A stretch of 64,000 nt of DNA, taken from PFJX01 sp040751755. GTDB taxonomy: Bacteria; Pseudomonadota; Gammaproteobacteria; Burkholderiales; Thiobacillaceae. Position 1 is the stretch's first letter. Every line of letters begins with the position of its first letter. A model generated the notes under the pieces. That model did not search any database. It was not told where the DNA came from and saw only the letters and a list, made by a program, of their open reading frames with translations. Shown piece after piece: positions 56,304 to 64,000 of the stretch. Location: positions 124,001 through 188,000 of the forward strand of contig JBFMHC010000050.1 in NCBI GenBank assembly GCA_040751755.1, in the 5' to 3' direction. The position numbers were made by a program, and so were the translations under genes.

Positions 56304-58231
56304 ATGAGCGATTTCGCGGGCATGGAAGAGCTGCTGCAGGACTTCCTGCTGGAGGCGGGCGAGCTGCTGTCCCAGGTGGACAACAAGCTGGTGGAATTGG
56401 AAAAGCGCCCCGATGACAAGGACCTGCTGAACGACATCTTCCGCGGCTTCCACACCATCAAGGGTGGCGCCGGCTTCCTCAACGTCGAGAACCTGGTCGC
56501 CCTGTGCCACCGCACGGAAAACCTCTTCGACAAGCTGCGCAACGGCGAACTGGGCCTCAACCCCGAGCTCATGGACACCATCCTCGCCGCCACCGGCACG
56601 GTGCGCAGCATGTTCGGCGAACTCTCGCAAAGCGTGCAGCCGGGCCCCGCGGAACAGTCCATCATCGACAATCTGGAGGCCGCGCTGGCTGGCAAGCCGA
56701 TCACCGCGCACGCCGCCCCCCCCCCGCCCAGGCCGCGCCGGCCCCTGCGCCCGTCCAGGCGCCTGCCGAACCCGCCAGCGCCGCCGGCGATGACATCAAC
56801 TGGGACATCCTGCATGCCGCCCTGACTGGCGCCCCCATCCCGCAGCCGGCGGCCGCGAACGCCGCCAGCATCGAGGCCGCGCAGGCCATCGCCAGCACGG
56901 TCGCCGAGCCCGCGCCCGCGCCTGCCCCCGCCGCCGTCACCCCCACGCCGGCCAGCGCGCCGGCACAAGACCTGCCCACGCCCTCGCGCGCCGCCGCGGG
57001 CAGCGCGCCGCCGCCGCAACAAAGCCTGCAGAAGGAAACCACCATCCGCGTCGACACCGCTCGGCTGGACCAGGTACTGAACCTCTCCGGCGAGATCGGC
57101 CTGACCAAGAACCGCATCGGCAACCTGAAGAGCCAGATCATCCATGGCAAGACCGACCAGGAGACGCTGAAGGCGCTCGACGTGGCAGTGAGCCAGCTCG
57201 ACCTGCTGGTCTCCGACCTGCAGAACGCGGTCATGAAGACCCGCATGCAGCCGATCGGCCGGCTGTTCCAGAAATATCCCCGCCTCGCGCGCGACCTCGC
57301 GCGCCAGCTCGGCAAGGACGTGGAGCTGGTCCTCTCCGGAGAGGAGACCGAGCTGGACAAGACCATGATCGAGGACCTCAACGATCCGCTGGTCCACCTG
57401 GTGCGCAATGCCGTGGACCACGGCATCGAGACCGCCGAGGAACGCCAGGCCGTGAACAAGCCGCGCAAGGCGATCGTCACCCTCTCCGCCAGCCAGGTGG
57501 GCGACCACATCTACATCGAGATCTCCGACGACGGCAAGGGCATGCGACCCGACGTGATCCGCGCCAAGGCCGTGGAGAAGGGCCTCATCGACATCGAGAC
57601 CGCCAATGGCCTGGACGACCGCCAGAGCATGCACCTCATCTTCCTGCCCGGCTTCTCCACCAAGGACGAGATCTCCAGCGTCTCGGGTCGCGGCGTCGGC
57701 ATGGACGTGGTGAAGACCAACATCACCAAGCTCAACGGCAAGATCGACGTGCTGTCGGTGCAGGGCCAGGGCACCACCTTCACCATCTCGCTGCCGCTCA
57801 CCCTGGCGATCCTGCCGGTACTGGTGGTGCGCCTGAACAACCAGTCGTTCGCCGTGCCGCTGTCGATGGTGCGCGAGATCATCCCGATCAAGCAGCAGGA
57901 GGTGCAGCGGGTCTCCGGCCGAGCCACCATGGTGGTGCGCGACGAGGTCCTGCCGATCCGCAGCCTGTCCAAGCTGATCGGCTGGGAGGCGCAGCGCGCC
58001 CCGGGGTTCGGCGTGCTGATGCACGCCGCCGACACGACATTCATCCTGGCCGTGGACGGCTTCGTCGGCCGCGACGACGTGGTGATCAAGCCCCTCTCGG
58101 ACATCAAGCCGAAGGGCATCGCCGGCGCCACGCTGTCCGGCGACGGCTCGATCGTCCTCGTCCTGGACATGGAAGAGCTCCTATCCAACGTGCAAACCGA
58201 TACGCCGCGCAGCCTGTTCGCCGGCAGCTGA
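56304..58231 (+). CDS. cheA: Chemotaxis histidine kinase CheA, frameshifted at a C10 run
   Basis: CheA phosphorylates CheY in response to receptors. The ATG at 56304 has AAGGAG 6 bases upstream. The first frame encodes the Hpt domain with His50 (FRGFHTIKGGAGFLNVENLV) and runs to the ten Cs at 56716-56725, after which it is out of frame. One more C (C11) restores an Ala/Pro-rich linker, the dimerisation domain (TTIRVDTARLDQVLNLSGEI), ATP-binding domain (DPLVHLVRNAVDHGIETAEE, SDDGKGMRPDVIRAKAVEKG) and CheW-like domain to 58231, 642 residues in all. Only an Ala/Pro linker lies where CheA usually has its CheY-binding P2 domain. Confidence 0.88.
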
Positions 58232-58246
58232 CACGCCTAGCCATTC

Positions 58247-59464
58247 ATGAGCACCCACGCATTCATCGCGCGACAACCCATCGTCGACGCAAAACACAGC
58301 ATCACCGCGTACGAACTGCTGTTCCGCCACGCCGCGCACGCGAACAACGCGCAGGTCTCCACCGACATGGTGGCGAGCCTGACCGTCATCGCCAACACCC
58401 TCTGCAACATGGGCACGGAGTGGCTGCTCAAGGGCAAACAGGCATTCATCAACATGGACACCGACATGCTGATGTCGGACTTCTCCTCCCTGCTGCCCAA
58501 GGAGGCGGTGGTGATCGAGGTGCTGGAAACGGTCGAGGCCAGCGAGGAGGTCCTGAACCGCCTGCAGGAACTGAAGCAGAACGGCTACCGCCTGGCCCTG
58601 GACGACTTCTGCCATCGCCCGGAATCCGCAGCGCTGCTGCCGCTGGCCGATTTCGTGAAACTCGACGTGCTCGCCCACTCACCGGCCGAACTGACACGGG
58701 TCGTCATGGCCGTGCGCAACCATTCGGTGAAGCTGGTCGCGGAAAAGGTGGAGACCATCGAGCAGTTCAATCACTGCAAGCAACTGGGCTTCGACTATTT
58801 CCAGGGCTACTACTTCGCGCACCCGGAGACCCTGGTCGAGCGGGTCATCAACCCGGTGCACGGCACGGTGCTGCAGCTCATGGAAAAGGTGCGCCAGGGC
58901 GCCGACATCAAGGACCTTGAAAACCTGTTCAAGAAGGATGTCGCCCTGACCTTCAAGCTGATGCGCTACATCAACTCGGCGGGCTTCGGCCTGTCCTGCG
59001 AGGTGCAGTCGATCCGGCACGCCGTCAGCATCCTCGGCATGCAGCCGCTCTACCGTTGGCTGACGCTGTTGCTGGTGACCGCGGGTTCCAGCCCCACCTC
59101 CTCGGTGCTGGCACGCACCGCCATCACGCGCGGCCGCCCGTGCGAGCTGCTGGGCAAGTTGCAGCTACCTCGCAGCGACCACGACAACCTGTTCATCGTC
59201 GGCGTGTTCTCGCTGTTGCCCGCGATGCTGGAAATGAACATGGAACAGGTCCTGGAACGGGTGATGATCCCGGACAAGATCGCCGACGCGCTACTCGAGC
59301 ACAGCGGCCTCTATGGCCCCTTCCTCTCGCTCGTGGAGGCGGTGGAAAGCGGCGACCCGGCGCGCCTGGAAGACCTGACCACCTCACTCATGCTCTCGCC
59401 GGACCAGGTCAGCGAGGCGCACCTGCAGGCGCTCGCCTGGGTGGAGCAACTGGGACTCGACTGA
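58247..59464 (+). CDS. EAL-HDOD domain protein (YuxH type), probably catalytically inactive EAL
   Basis: A 405-residue protein. The N-terminal part (about 1-200) is an EAL-type domain in which the signature reads YELLFR instead of E-A-L. The catalytic lobes KLDVLAHSP and DYFQGYYFAHPE are partly preserved, but several metal ligands of active phosphodiesterases are not evident. The HDOD domain (about 210-385) contains LMRYINSAGFGLSCEVQSIR. Such proteins usually sense c-di-GMP or transmit signals rather than hydrolyse it. It follows cheA by 15 bases and probably belongs to the chemotaxis transcript. Confidence 0.85.
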   Translation: MSTHAFIARQPIVDAKHSITAYELLFRHAAHANNAQVSTDMVASLTVIANTLCNMGTEWLLKGKQAFINMDTDMLMSDFSSLLPKEAVVIEVLETVEASEEVLNRLQELKQNGYRLALDDFCHRPESAALLPLADFVKLDVLAHSPAELTRVVMAVRNHSVKLVAEKVETIEQFNHCKQLGFDYFQGYYFAHPETLVERVINPVHGTVLQLMEKVRQGADIKDLENLFKKDVALTFKLMRYINSAGFGLSCEVQSIRHAVSILGMQPLYRWLTLLLVTAGSSPTSSVLARTAITRGRPCELLGKLQLPRSDHDNLFIVGVFSLLPAMLEMNMEQVLERVMIPDKIADALLEHSGLYGPFLSLVEAVESGDPARLEDLTTSLMLSPDQVSEAHLQALAWVEQLGLD

Positions 59465-59479
59465 GGCAGGTGCAAACGC

Positions 59480-59932
59480 CTACAGCAGATCCGGCGTCAT
59501 CGCCGCCTTGAGGACGGTCTGCGGCAGATCGCCGCGCACACGGTTGGTCAGCCACAACAGCCCCCCCTTCTTCAGGCTCAGGCCCCGCGTCTCGCCGAAC
59601 AGCAGCAGGCTCGCCACCTCGCCCAGCGTGGGCTGATGCCCGACCACCAGCACGGTCCCCTTGGCTTGCGGCCAGCCCGCGGCGTGCAGGAGGCGGGCGG
59701 CATCCTCGCCCGGCGCCAGGGCATCCACCACCTCATAGGCCCGGTCCAGGGCCGCGACCGTCTGCACGGTGCGCAGCGCCGGACTCGCCATCACCCGCGC
59801 GTCCTCCGGCAGGCGGGCGCGCAGCCACTTCGCCATCTCCTCGGCCTGCTTGCGGCCCTTGGCGGTGAGCGGACGATCCAGGTCGGGACTGCCGTCCTGC
59901 GCATCGGCGTGGCGCCAGAGAATCAGATCCAT
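59480..59932 (-). CDS. sixA: Phosphohistidine phosphatase SixA
   Basis: SixA is a small histidine-phosphatase (phosphoglycerate-mutase superfamily) that removes phosphate from phospho-His, first shown for the ArcB Hpt domain. The 150-residue protein has the catalytic N-terminus MDLILWRHADAQDGSPDLDR, the second His in LVVGHQPTLGEVASLLLFGE, and PALRTVQTVAA. It converges on the EAL-HDOD gene (stops 15 bases apart). Confidence 0.88.
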   Translation of the reverse strand: MDLILWRHADAQDGSPDLDRPLTAKGRKQAEEMAKWLRARLPEDARVMASPALRTVQTVAALDRAYEVVDALAPGEDAARLLHAAGWPQAKGTVLVVGHQPTLGEVASLLLFGETRGLSLKKGGLLWLTNRVRGDLPQTVLKAAMTPDLL

Positions 59933-60006
59933 ACGTATTCCTGCTGGGAGAAAAACCTGCGAGCTTAGGCAGGCCAGGTGACATGCGGATTAAGTCGGCA
60001 TGACGC

Positions 60007-60804
60007 TCAGTTGTTGTCGCCGTCCAGCAGGCCGCCGAGGCCGCCCAGCACCGAGCCCTCGCCCACCTGCCGCCCGCCGGCCTGCGGCGCCGCGGCGATG
60101 ATGCGGTTGGCCAGGCGGGAGAACGGCAGGGTCTGCAACCAGACCTTGCCCGGGCCGCTGAGGCGGGCGAAGAACAGCCCCTCGCCGCCGAACAGCGCAG
60201 TCTTGACCTTGCCTACATATTCGATATCGAAATCCACCGAAGGCTGCATCGCGGCGATGCAGCCGGTATCCACGCGCAGGGTCTCGCCCGGGGCCAGGGT
60301 CTTCTCGGCGATCGTGCCACCGGCGTGGAAGAACACCATGCCATCCCCCTCCAGCTTCTGCAGGATGAAGCCCTCGCCGCCGAAGAAACCGGCGCCGATG
60401 CGGCGCTGGAAGGCGATGCCGAGGCTGACGCCCTTGGCGGCGCAGAGGAAGGAGTCCTTCTGGCAGATCAGCGTGCCGCCGATCTGCGTGAGGTCGATGG
60501 GGATGATCTTGCCCGGATAGGGCGCGGCAAACGCCACCCGGCGCTTGCCTTGCGCGACGTTGGCATAGATGGTGGTGAACAGCGACTCGCCGGTGAGCAG
60601 GCGCTTGCCCGCCCCCATGAGCTTGCCAAGGAAGCCGGACTGCGAGGCGGAACCGTCGCCGAACACGGTCTCCATCTCGATCCCATCCTGCATGAACATC
60701 ATCATGCCCGCCTCGCCCACCGCGGCCTCGCCGGGGTCGAGCTCGATCTCCACATACTGCATATCGTCGCCGAAGATGTCGTAGTCGATGACGTCCATGG
60801 CCAT
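60007..60804 (-). CDS. TIGR00266/AIM24-family protein
   Basis: A 265-residue protein of the AIM24/TIGR00266 family, a beta-helix-like fold of unknown cellular role. Characteristic features are the N-terminal DMQYVEIELDPGEAAVGEAG, MMMFMQDGIEMETVFGDG, the repeated Gly/Phe segment FFGGEGFILQKLEGDGMVF and ALFGGEGLFFARLSGPGKVW. The C-terminus ends in a Gly-rich tail (VGEGSVLGGLGGLLDGDN). It starts 19 bases after the lipoprotein gene on the same strand, so they may be co-transcribed. Confidence 0.8.
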   Translation of the reverse strand: MAMDVIDYDIFGDDMQYVEIELDPGEAAVGEAGMMMFMQDGIEMETVFGDGSASQSGFLGKLMGAGKRLLTGESLFTTIYANVAQGKRRVAFAAPYPGKIIPIDLTQIGGTLICQKDSFLCAAKGVSLGIAFQRRIGAGFFGGEGFILQKLEGDGMVFFHAGGTIAEKTLAPGETLRVDTGCIAAMQPSVDFDIEYVGKVKTALFGGEGLFFARLSGPGKVWLQTLPFSRLANRIIAAAPQAGGRQVGEGSVLGGLGGLLDGDNN

Positions 60805-60823
60805 GGCGGGTCTTCCTTTCAGG

Positions 60824-61534
60824 TCAGATGGGCAGGAAACGGAACGCCGCGGCGTTCTGGATGGCGCGCGTGATGGTGCGGCTGCTGCGATCCTCGATGA
60901 TCAGGGCGAGCAGGTCCTGCTCGGCGATCAGCTTGGCGAACTCCCGCTCGAAGCTCAGGTTCTGCACATCGCCCTCGATGCTGTTGGTGAGCAGCACACG
61001 ATTGCCGTTCGCGAGCTTGGCATTGGAAAGCTTCCAGACCGCGACCTCGATGTTGCGCGCGCTGTTGTAGAGCTTCTGCGGATCGAGGCGGTCGGTGAGA
61101 TAGAAGGCGGTCTTGTAGTCGTAGGAGGCCATCACCATGCCGGTGAGGGCGGACATGAAGGCGAAGACACGGTCGCCGTTGTAGGCGTCCTGGAAGGCGA
61201 CGGCGAAGTTGTCCTGCCAGTTCATCAACGCCACGGGCGAGTCCTTGCCCTTGTCGAGGTGTTCGAAGATGCGCGCCGTCGCCGCCTCCACCGACTCCAA
61301 GCCGGCCTTGCGGTATTCCTGGGGATTGCGGCGGTAGAGCTTCTCGGTCACCAGCTTGAGGCCCTTGACCACCTCGCGCTGGGTCAGCTCGCTGATCATG
61401 TCGACGTCCGCCTTCGCCAGATTGGCCACCGCGAACGGCCGCTCCGAGGTGGAACCGTCCTTGCGCTGGATCGCCTGGCCGGCACAACCGGACAGCGACA
61501 GCACCACCAACACCCCCCAGATCAGGCTGCGCAT
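60824..61534 (-). CDS. Putative lipoprotein of unknown function
   Basis: I start at the ATG at 61534 (GAGAGGA 5 bases upstream), which gives MRSLIWGVLVVLSLSGCAGQ, a lipoprotein signal with lipobox LSGC and Cys17. The mature protein (about 220 residues) is mostly alpha-helical with no recognised domain (RNPQEYRKAGLESVEAATAR, YDYKTAFYLTDRLDPQKLYN). A frame extended to 61648 lacks a signal. It is divergent from sat, from which it is separated by about 210 bases. Function is unknown. Confidence 0.7.
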   Translation of the reverse strand: MRSLIWGVLVVLSLSGCAGQAIQRKDGSTSERPFAVANLAKADVDMISELTQREVVKGLKLVTEKLYRRNPQEYRKAGLESVEAATARIFEHLDKGKDSPVALMNWQDNFAVAFQDAYNGDRVFAFMSALTGMVMASYDYKTAFYLTDRLDPQKLYNSARNIEVAVWKLSNAKLANGNRVLLTNSIEGDVQNLSFEREFAKLIAEQDLLALIIEDRSSRTITRAIQNAAAFRFLPI

Positions 61535-61744
61535 AACGGTCCTCTCGATCGGAAATTGGCGCGATTCTAGTCCCTGCCCAGGCGCGGCATCCACCCAGCG
61601 GCGTCGGCAATTCGGATAAAGGCATCCCCAAAAAAAATTTATTTGCAAAGAAATAAGACTGATTAGAGACCCCCGGAAAGGCGGTGTTATCCTCGCCGCC
61701 CACTCGCCTTATCAGGCTTTTCTAATCAACCCCAAGGAGCCCTC
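61535..61744. promoter_or_regulatory. Divergent regulatory gap upstream of sat
   Basis: This 210-base gap holds the promoters of the lipoprotein (minus) and sat (plus). The segment around 61628-61672 is notably AT-rich in this GC-rich genome, with an A8 run followed by TTTATTT and an AAATAAG stretch. That is suggestive of an UP element or regulator binding. No consensus -35/-10 pair could be fixed with confidence. A clean AAGGAG precedes the sat ATG. Confidence 0.4.
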
Positions 61745-62953
61745 ATGTCCCGACTCGTGAAACCCCACGGTGGCGGCGAACTCAAGCCTCTGCTGCTCGA
61801 AGGCGCAGCGCGCGAAGCCGAACTGACGCGCGCCAAGTCCCTGCCCCAGATCAAGATGTCCTCGCGCGAGACCGGCGACCTGATCATGATGGGCATTGGC
61901 GGCTTCACCCCCCTGGACGGCTTCATGACCAAGTCGGACTGGCAGGGCATCTGCGACGGCTACAAGATGGCCAACGGCCTGTTCTGGCCCATCCCCGTCA
62001 CCCTTTCCACCGATGACGAAGCCATCAAGGACGGCGACGACATCGCCCTGGTCGACGGCGAGACCGGCGAGATCATGGGCACCATGAAGGTGACCGACAA
62101 GTACACCATCGACAAGGCCCACGAGTGCATGCAGGTGTACAAGACCACCGACCTGGAGCACCCCGGCGTCAAGATGGTCATGGCCCAGGGCAAGTACAAC
62201 CTGGCCGGCCCGGTCAAGGTCCTGTCCACCGGCAACTTCAAGGAAGTCTACGGCGATCAGTTCATGACCCCGGCCGAGACCCGCGCCAAGTTCGAGGCGA
62301 TGGGCTGGTCCAAGGTCGCCGCCTTCCAGACCCGCAACCCCATGCACCGCTCGCACGAGTACCTGGCCAAGATCGCCATCGAGACCATGGACGGCGTGCT
62401 GGTCCACTCCCTGCTGGGCGCCCTGAAGCCGGGCGACATCCCCGCCGAGGTGCGTTCCGAGGCGATCGCCACCCTGATCGACAACTACTTCGCCCCCAAC
62501 ACCGTGATCCAGGCCGGCTACCCCCTGGACATGCGCTACGCCGGCCCCCGCGAGGCCCTGCTGCACGCCCTGTTCCGCCAGAACTACGGCTGCTCGCACC
62601 TGATCGTCGGCCGCGACCACGCCGGCGTGGGCGACTACTACGGTCCGTTCGACGCGCAGAAGATCTTCGACGAGATCCCCAAGGGCTCGCTGGAGACCGT
62701 CAACATGAACATCGACTGGACCTTCTGGTGCAAGAAATGCGGCGGCATGGCCAGCCAGCGCACCTGCCCGCACACCAAGGACGACCGCATCCTGCTGTCC
62801 GGCACCAAGGTGCGCGCGATGCTCTCCGAGGGCCAGGACCTGCCGGTCGAGTTCTCCCGCCCCGAAGTCGCGAAAGTCCTGCAGAAGTACTACGCTGGTC
62901 TTTCCGCCGAGCAGAACGTCAAGGTCGAGCTGAAGGGCCACTCGGCCGCTTAA
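61745..62953 (+). CDS. sat: Sulfate adenylyltransferase (dissimilatory Sat)
   Basis: Sat turns APS plus pyrophosphate into ATP and sulfate in sulfur oxidation (the reverse direction applies in sulfate reduction). The 402-residue homo-oligomeric type shows the nucleotide site QTRNPMHRSHEYLAKIAIET, the GRDHAGVGDYYGPFDAQKIF block and a Cys/His zinc patch (FWCKKCGGMASQRTCPHTKD). This is the single-subunit form used with AprBA, unlike the assimilatory CysDN. It starts the sat-aprB-aprA set; the spacing to aprB is 123 bases. Confidence 0.95.
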   Translation: MSRLVKPHGGGELKPLLLEGAAREAELTRAKSLPQIKMSSRETGDLIMMGIGGFTPLDGFMTKSDWQGICDGYKMANGLFWPIPVTLSTDDEAIKDGDDIALVDGETGEIMGTMKVTDKYTIDKAHECMQVYKTTDLEHPGVKMVMAQGKYNLAGPVKVLSTGNFKEVYGDQFMTPAETRAKFEAMGWSKVAAFQTRNPMHRSHEYLAKIAIETMDGVLVHSLLGALKPGDIPAEVRSEAIATLIDNYFAPNTVIQAGYPLDMRYAGPREALLHALFRQNYGCSHLIVGRDHAGVGDYYGPFDAQKIFDEIPKGSLETVNMNIDWTFWCKKCGGMASQRTCPHTKDDRILLSGTKVRAMLSEGQDLPVEFSRPEVAKVLQKYYAGLSAEQNVKVELKGHSAA

Positions 62954-63030
62954 GTATTCGGTACCGGGCCCGCCGGAAGCGGATTCGCGATACGCCCCGG
63001 CCAAGGACGGGCTCGGTTTTTCTGAATGGG

Positions 63031-63063
63031 CCGCGTTAATCACAACGCGGATTGTTAGCTAAC
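63031..63063 (+). promoter_or_regulatory. Two dyads in the aprB leader
   Basis: CCGCGTT, 6-base spacer, AACGCGG (63031-63050) and the perfect palindrome GTTAGCTAAC (63054-63063) lie directly before the aprB ribosome site (AAGGAG at about 63064). They could be operators, or RNA structures that control aprBA translation. No T-run follows either. Confidence 0.5.
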
Positions 63064-63076
63064 AAGGAGTAATTGA

Positions 63077-63550
63077 ATGCCTACCTTCGTCCGTACCGAC
63101 AAGTGCGACGGCTGCAAGGGTCAAGACAAGACCGCCTGCATGTACATCTGCCCGCACGATCTGATGAAACTGGACCGTGATGGCTCCGAGACCGGCCATG
63201 CCATGAAGTCCTTCAACCAGGAACCCGAGCAGTGCTGGGAGTGCTATTCCTGCGTCAAGATCTGCCCGCAGCAGGCCATCGAGGCCCGCCACTACGCCGA
63301 CGTCGTGCCCCTGGGCGGCTCCGTGCAACCCCTGCGTGGTTCCGACTCCATCATGTGGACCATCAAGTTCCGTAACGGCGTGCTGAAGCGCTTCAAGTTC
63401 CCCATCCGCACCACCCCCGAGGGCTCCATCGATCCGTACGGCGGCAAGCCCATGCCCAAGCTGGCCGACATCGAGGCCGTTGGCAACTTCACCGCTGGCG
63501 TGATGGGCGGCTTCCGCGCCGGCAACCCCGCCGAACTGATCCGCAAGTAA
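63077..63550 (+). CDS. aprB: Adenylylsulfate reductase beta subunit AprB
   Basis: AprB is the iron-sulfur subunit that shuttles electrons between AprA's FAD and the membrane partner. The 157-residue protein has two 4Fe-4S sites: C10, C13, C21, C25 (KCDGCKGQDKTACMYICPHD) and C53, C56, C59, C63 (CWECYSCVKICPQQAIEARH). Its C-terminal tail, which wraps around AprA, ends FRAGNPAELIRK. It precedes aprA by 19 bases. Confidence 0.97.
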   Translation: MPTFVRTDKCDGCKGQDKTACMYICPHDLMKLDRDGSETGHAMKSFNQEPEQCWECYSCVKICPQQAIEARHYADVVPLGGSVQPLRGSDSIMWTIKFRNGVLKRFKFPIRTTPEGSIDPYGGKPMPKLADIEAVGNFTAGVMGGFRAGNPAELIRK

Positions 63551-63569
63551 TCGAGAAGAGGTAAGAGAA

Positions 63570-64000
63570 ATGGCAGATTTTGGCAATCCCGAAGTCGTCC
63601 AGGAAGAACTGGACATCCTGCTGATCGGTGGCGGCATGGCTTGCTGCGGCGCCGCTTATGAAGTCATGCGCTGGGCCGACGTGGCCAAGGCCGAAGCCGG
63701 CGTGGACCTGAAGATCAAGCTGGTCGACAAGGCCGCGATGGACCGTTCCGGCGCCGTCGCCCAGGGCCTGTCCGCGATCAACACCTACATCGGCGACGCG
63801 CAGGACCCCGCCGACTACGCCCGTATGGTCTCCAACGACCTGATGGGTATCACCCGTGACGACCTGGCCTATGACGTGGGCCGCAACGTCGACGACTCCG
63901 TGCACCTGTTCGAAGAGTGGGGCCTGCCCATTTGGAAGACCGACGCCAACGGTGAGCGTCACGACGGCGCCGCCGCCATCGGCGAAGGCCTGCCCTCCCT
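63570..64000 (+). CDS. aprA: Adenylylsulfate reductase alpha subunit AprA (truncated at window end)
   Basis: AprA is the FAD-containing catalytic subunit that oxidises sulfite plus AMP to APS (reverse direction in sulfate reducers). About 143 residues are visible, opening MADFGNPEVVQEELDILLIG. The FAD-binding motif is LIGGGMACCGAAYE, followed by VDKAAMDRSGAVAQGLSAIN and NTYIGDAQDPADYARMVSND. The rest lies beyond base 64000. Together with aprB and sat it shows dissimilatory sulfur metabolism. Confidence 0.97.
   Translation, partial: MADFGNPEVVQEELDILLIGGGMACCGAAYEVMRWADVAKAEAGVDLKIKLVDKAAMDRSGAVAQGLSAINTYIGDAQDPADYARMVSNDLMGITRDDLAYDVGRNVDDSVHLFEEWGLPIWKTDANGERHDGAAAIGEGLPS

Overview
The window is a GC-rich (roughly two thirds G+C by eye), densely coded proteobacterial chromosome segment. 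It carries two highly conserved housekeeping blocks, a cbb3 oxidase locus, a flagellar/chemotaxis region and, at the right edge, the dissimilatory sulfur genes sat-aprB-aprA. The sulfur genes, the 70-residue bS21, the ccoIS-ccoNOQP-ccoGH order and a Cys-less DsrC-family protein point to a motile, microaerophilic, sulfur-oxidising bacterium. A betaproteobacterial sulfur oxidiser (Thiobacillaceae-like) is my best guess; a gammaproteobacterium is not excluded. No phage, insertion sequence, CRISPR array or rRNA was seen.

Layout. 1-10225 (minus): yebC-ruvC-[UbiA-type prenyltransferase]-ruvA-ruvB-ybgC-tolQ-tolR-tolA-tolB-pal-cpoB-queE-queC, the order familiar from Pseudomonas except for the prenyltransferase inside ruvCAB. 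10261-13299: a REP-like repeat, then rtcB, archease, hpf and pcm (minus). 13411-15910: a HerA-like ATPase and a methyltransferase (plus), facing folB (minus). 15957-23098: plsY, an unknown membrane protein, tsaD (minus), then rpsU-yqeY-dnaG-rpoD and a tRNA with anticodon CAU. 23111-28006: xseB-ispA-dxs (isoprenoid precursors), folE2, a glutamine-amidotransferase-like protein and a coupled 86-residue unknown. 28064-32881: a diguanylate cyclase, glucokinase, and a divergent module of HPP membrane protein plus DsrC-like protein facing a frameshifted LysR regulator. 32955-37139: tRNA-Arg, tRNA-Ser, lysC, a Bax-inhibitor-1-type protein, pdxA and rsmA. 37151-45485: the complete cbb3 oxidase set. 45539-52887 (minus): fleS-fleR-fliE-fliF-fliG-fliH-fliI. 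52943-58231 (plus): a near-consensus sigma-28 promoter, then cheV-cheV-cheY-cheZ-cheA. 58247-61534: an EAL-HDOD protein, sixA, an AIM24-type protein and a lipoprotein. 61745-64000: sat, aprB and the start of aprA.

How it fits together. AprBA and Sat oxidise sulfite through APS to sulfate and ATP; electrons can reach the high-affinity cbb3 oxidase. The flagellar two-component pair FleSR and the sigma-28 promoter fit the usual flagellar hierarchy, and CheV/CheY/CheZ/CheA form the chemotaxis relay.

Caution on sequence quality: lysR, fliF (twice) and cheA are each broken by single-base-type indels in or beside runs of C or G. In every case restoring one base gives a full-length family member. 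Base-calling error at homopolymers is the simplest explanation; true mutation or phase variation is the alternative. No intergenic stretch exceeds about 300 bases.
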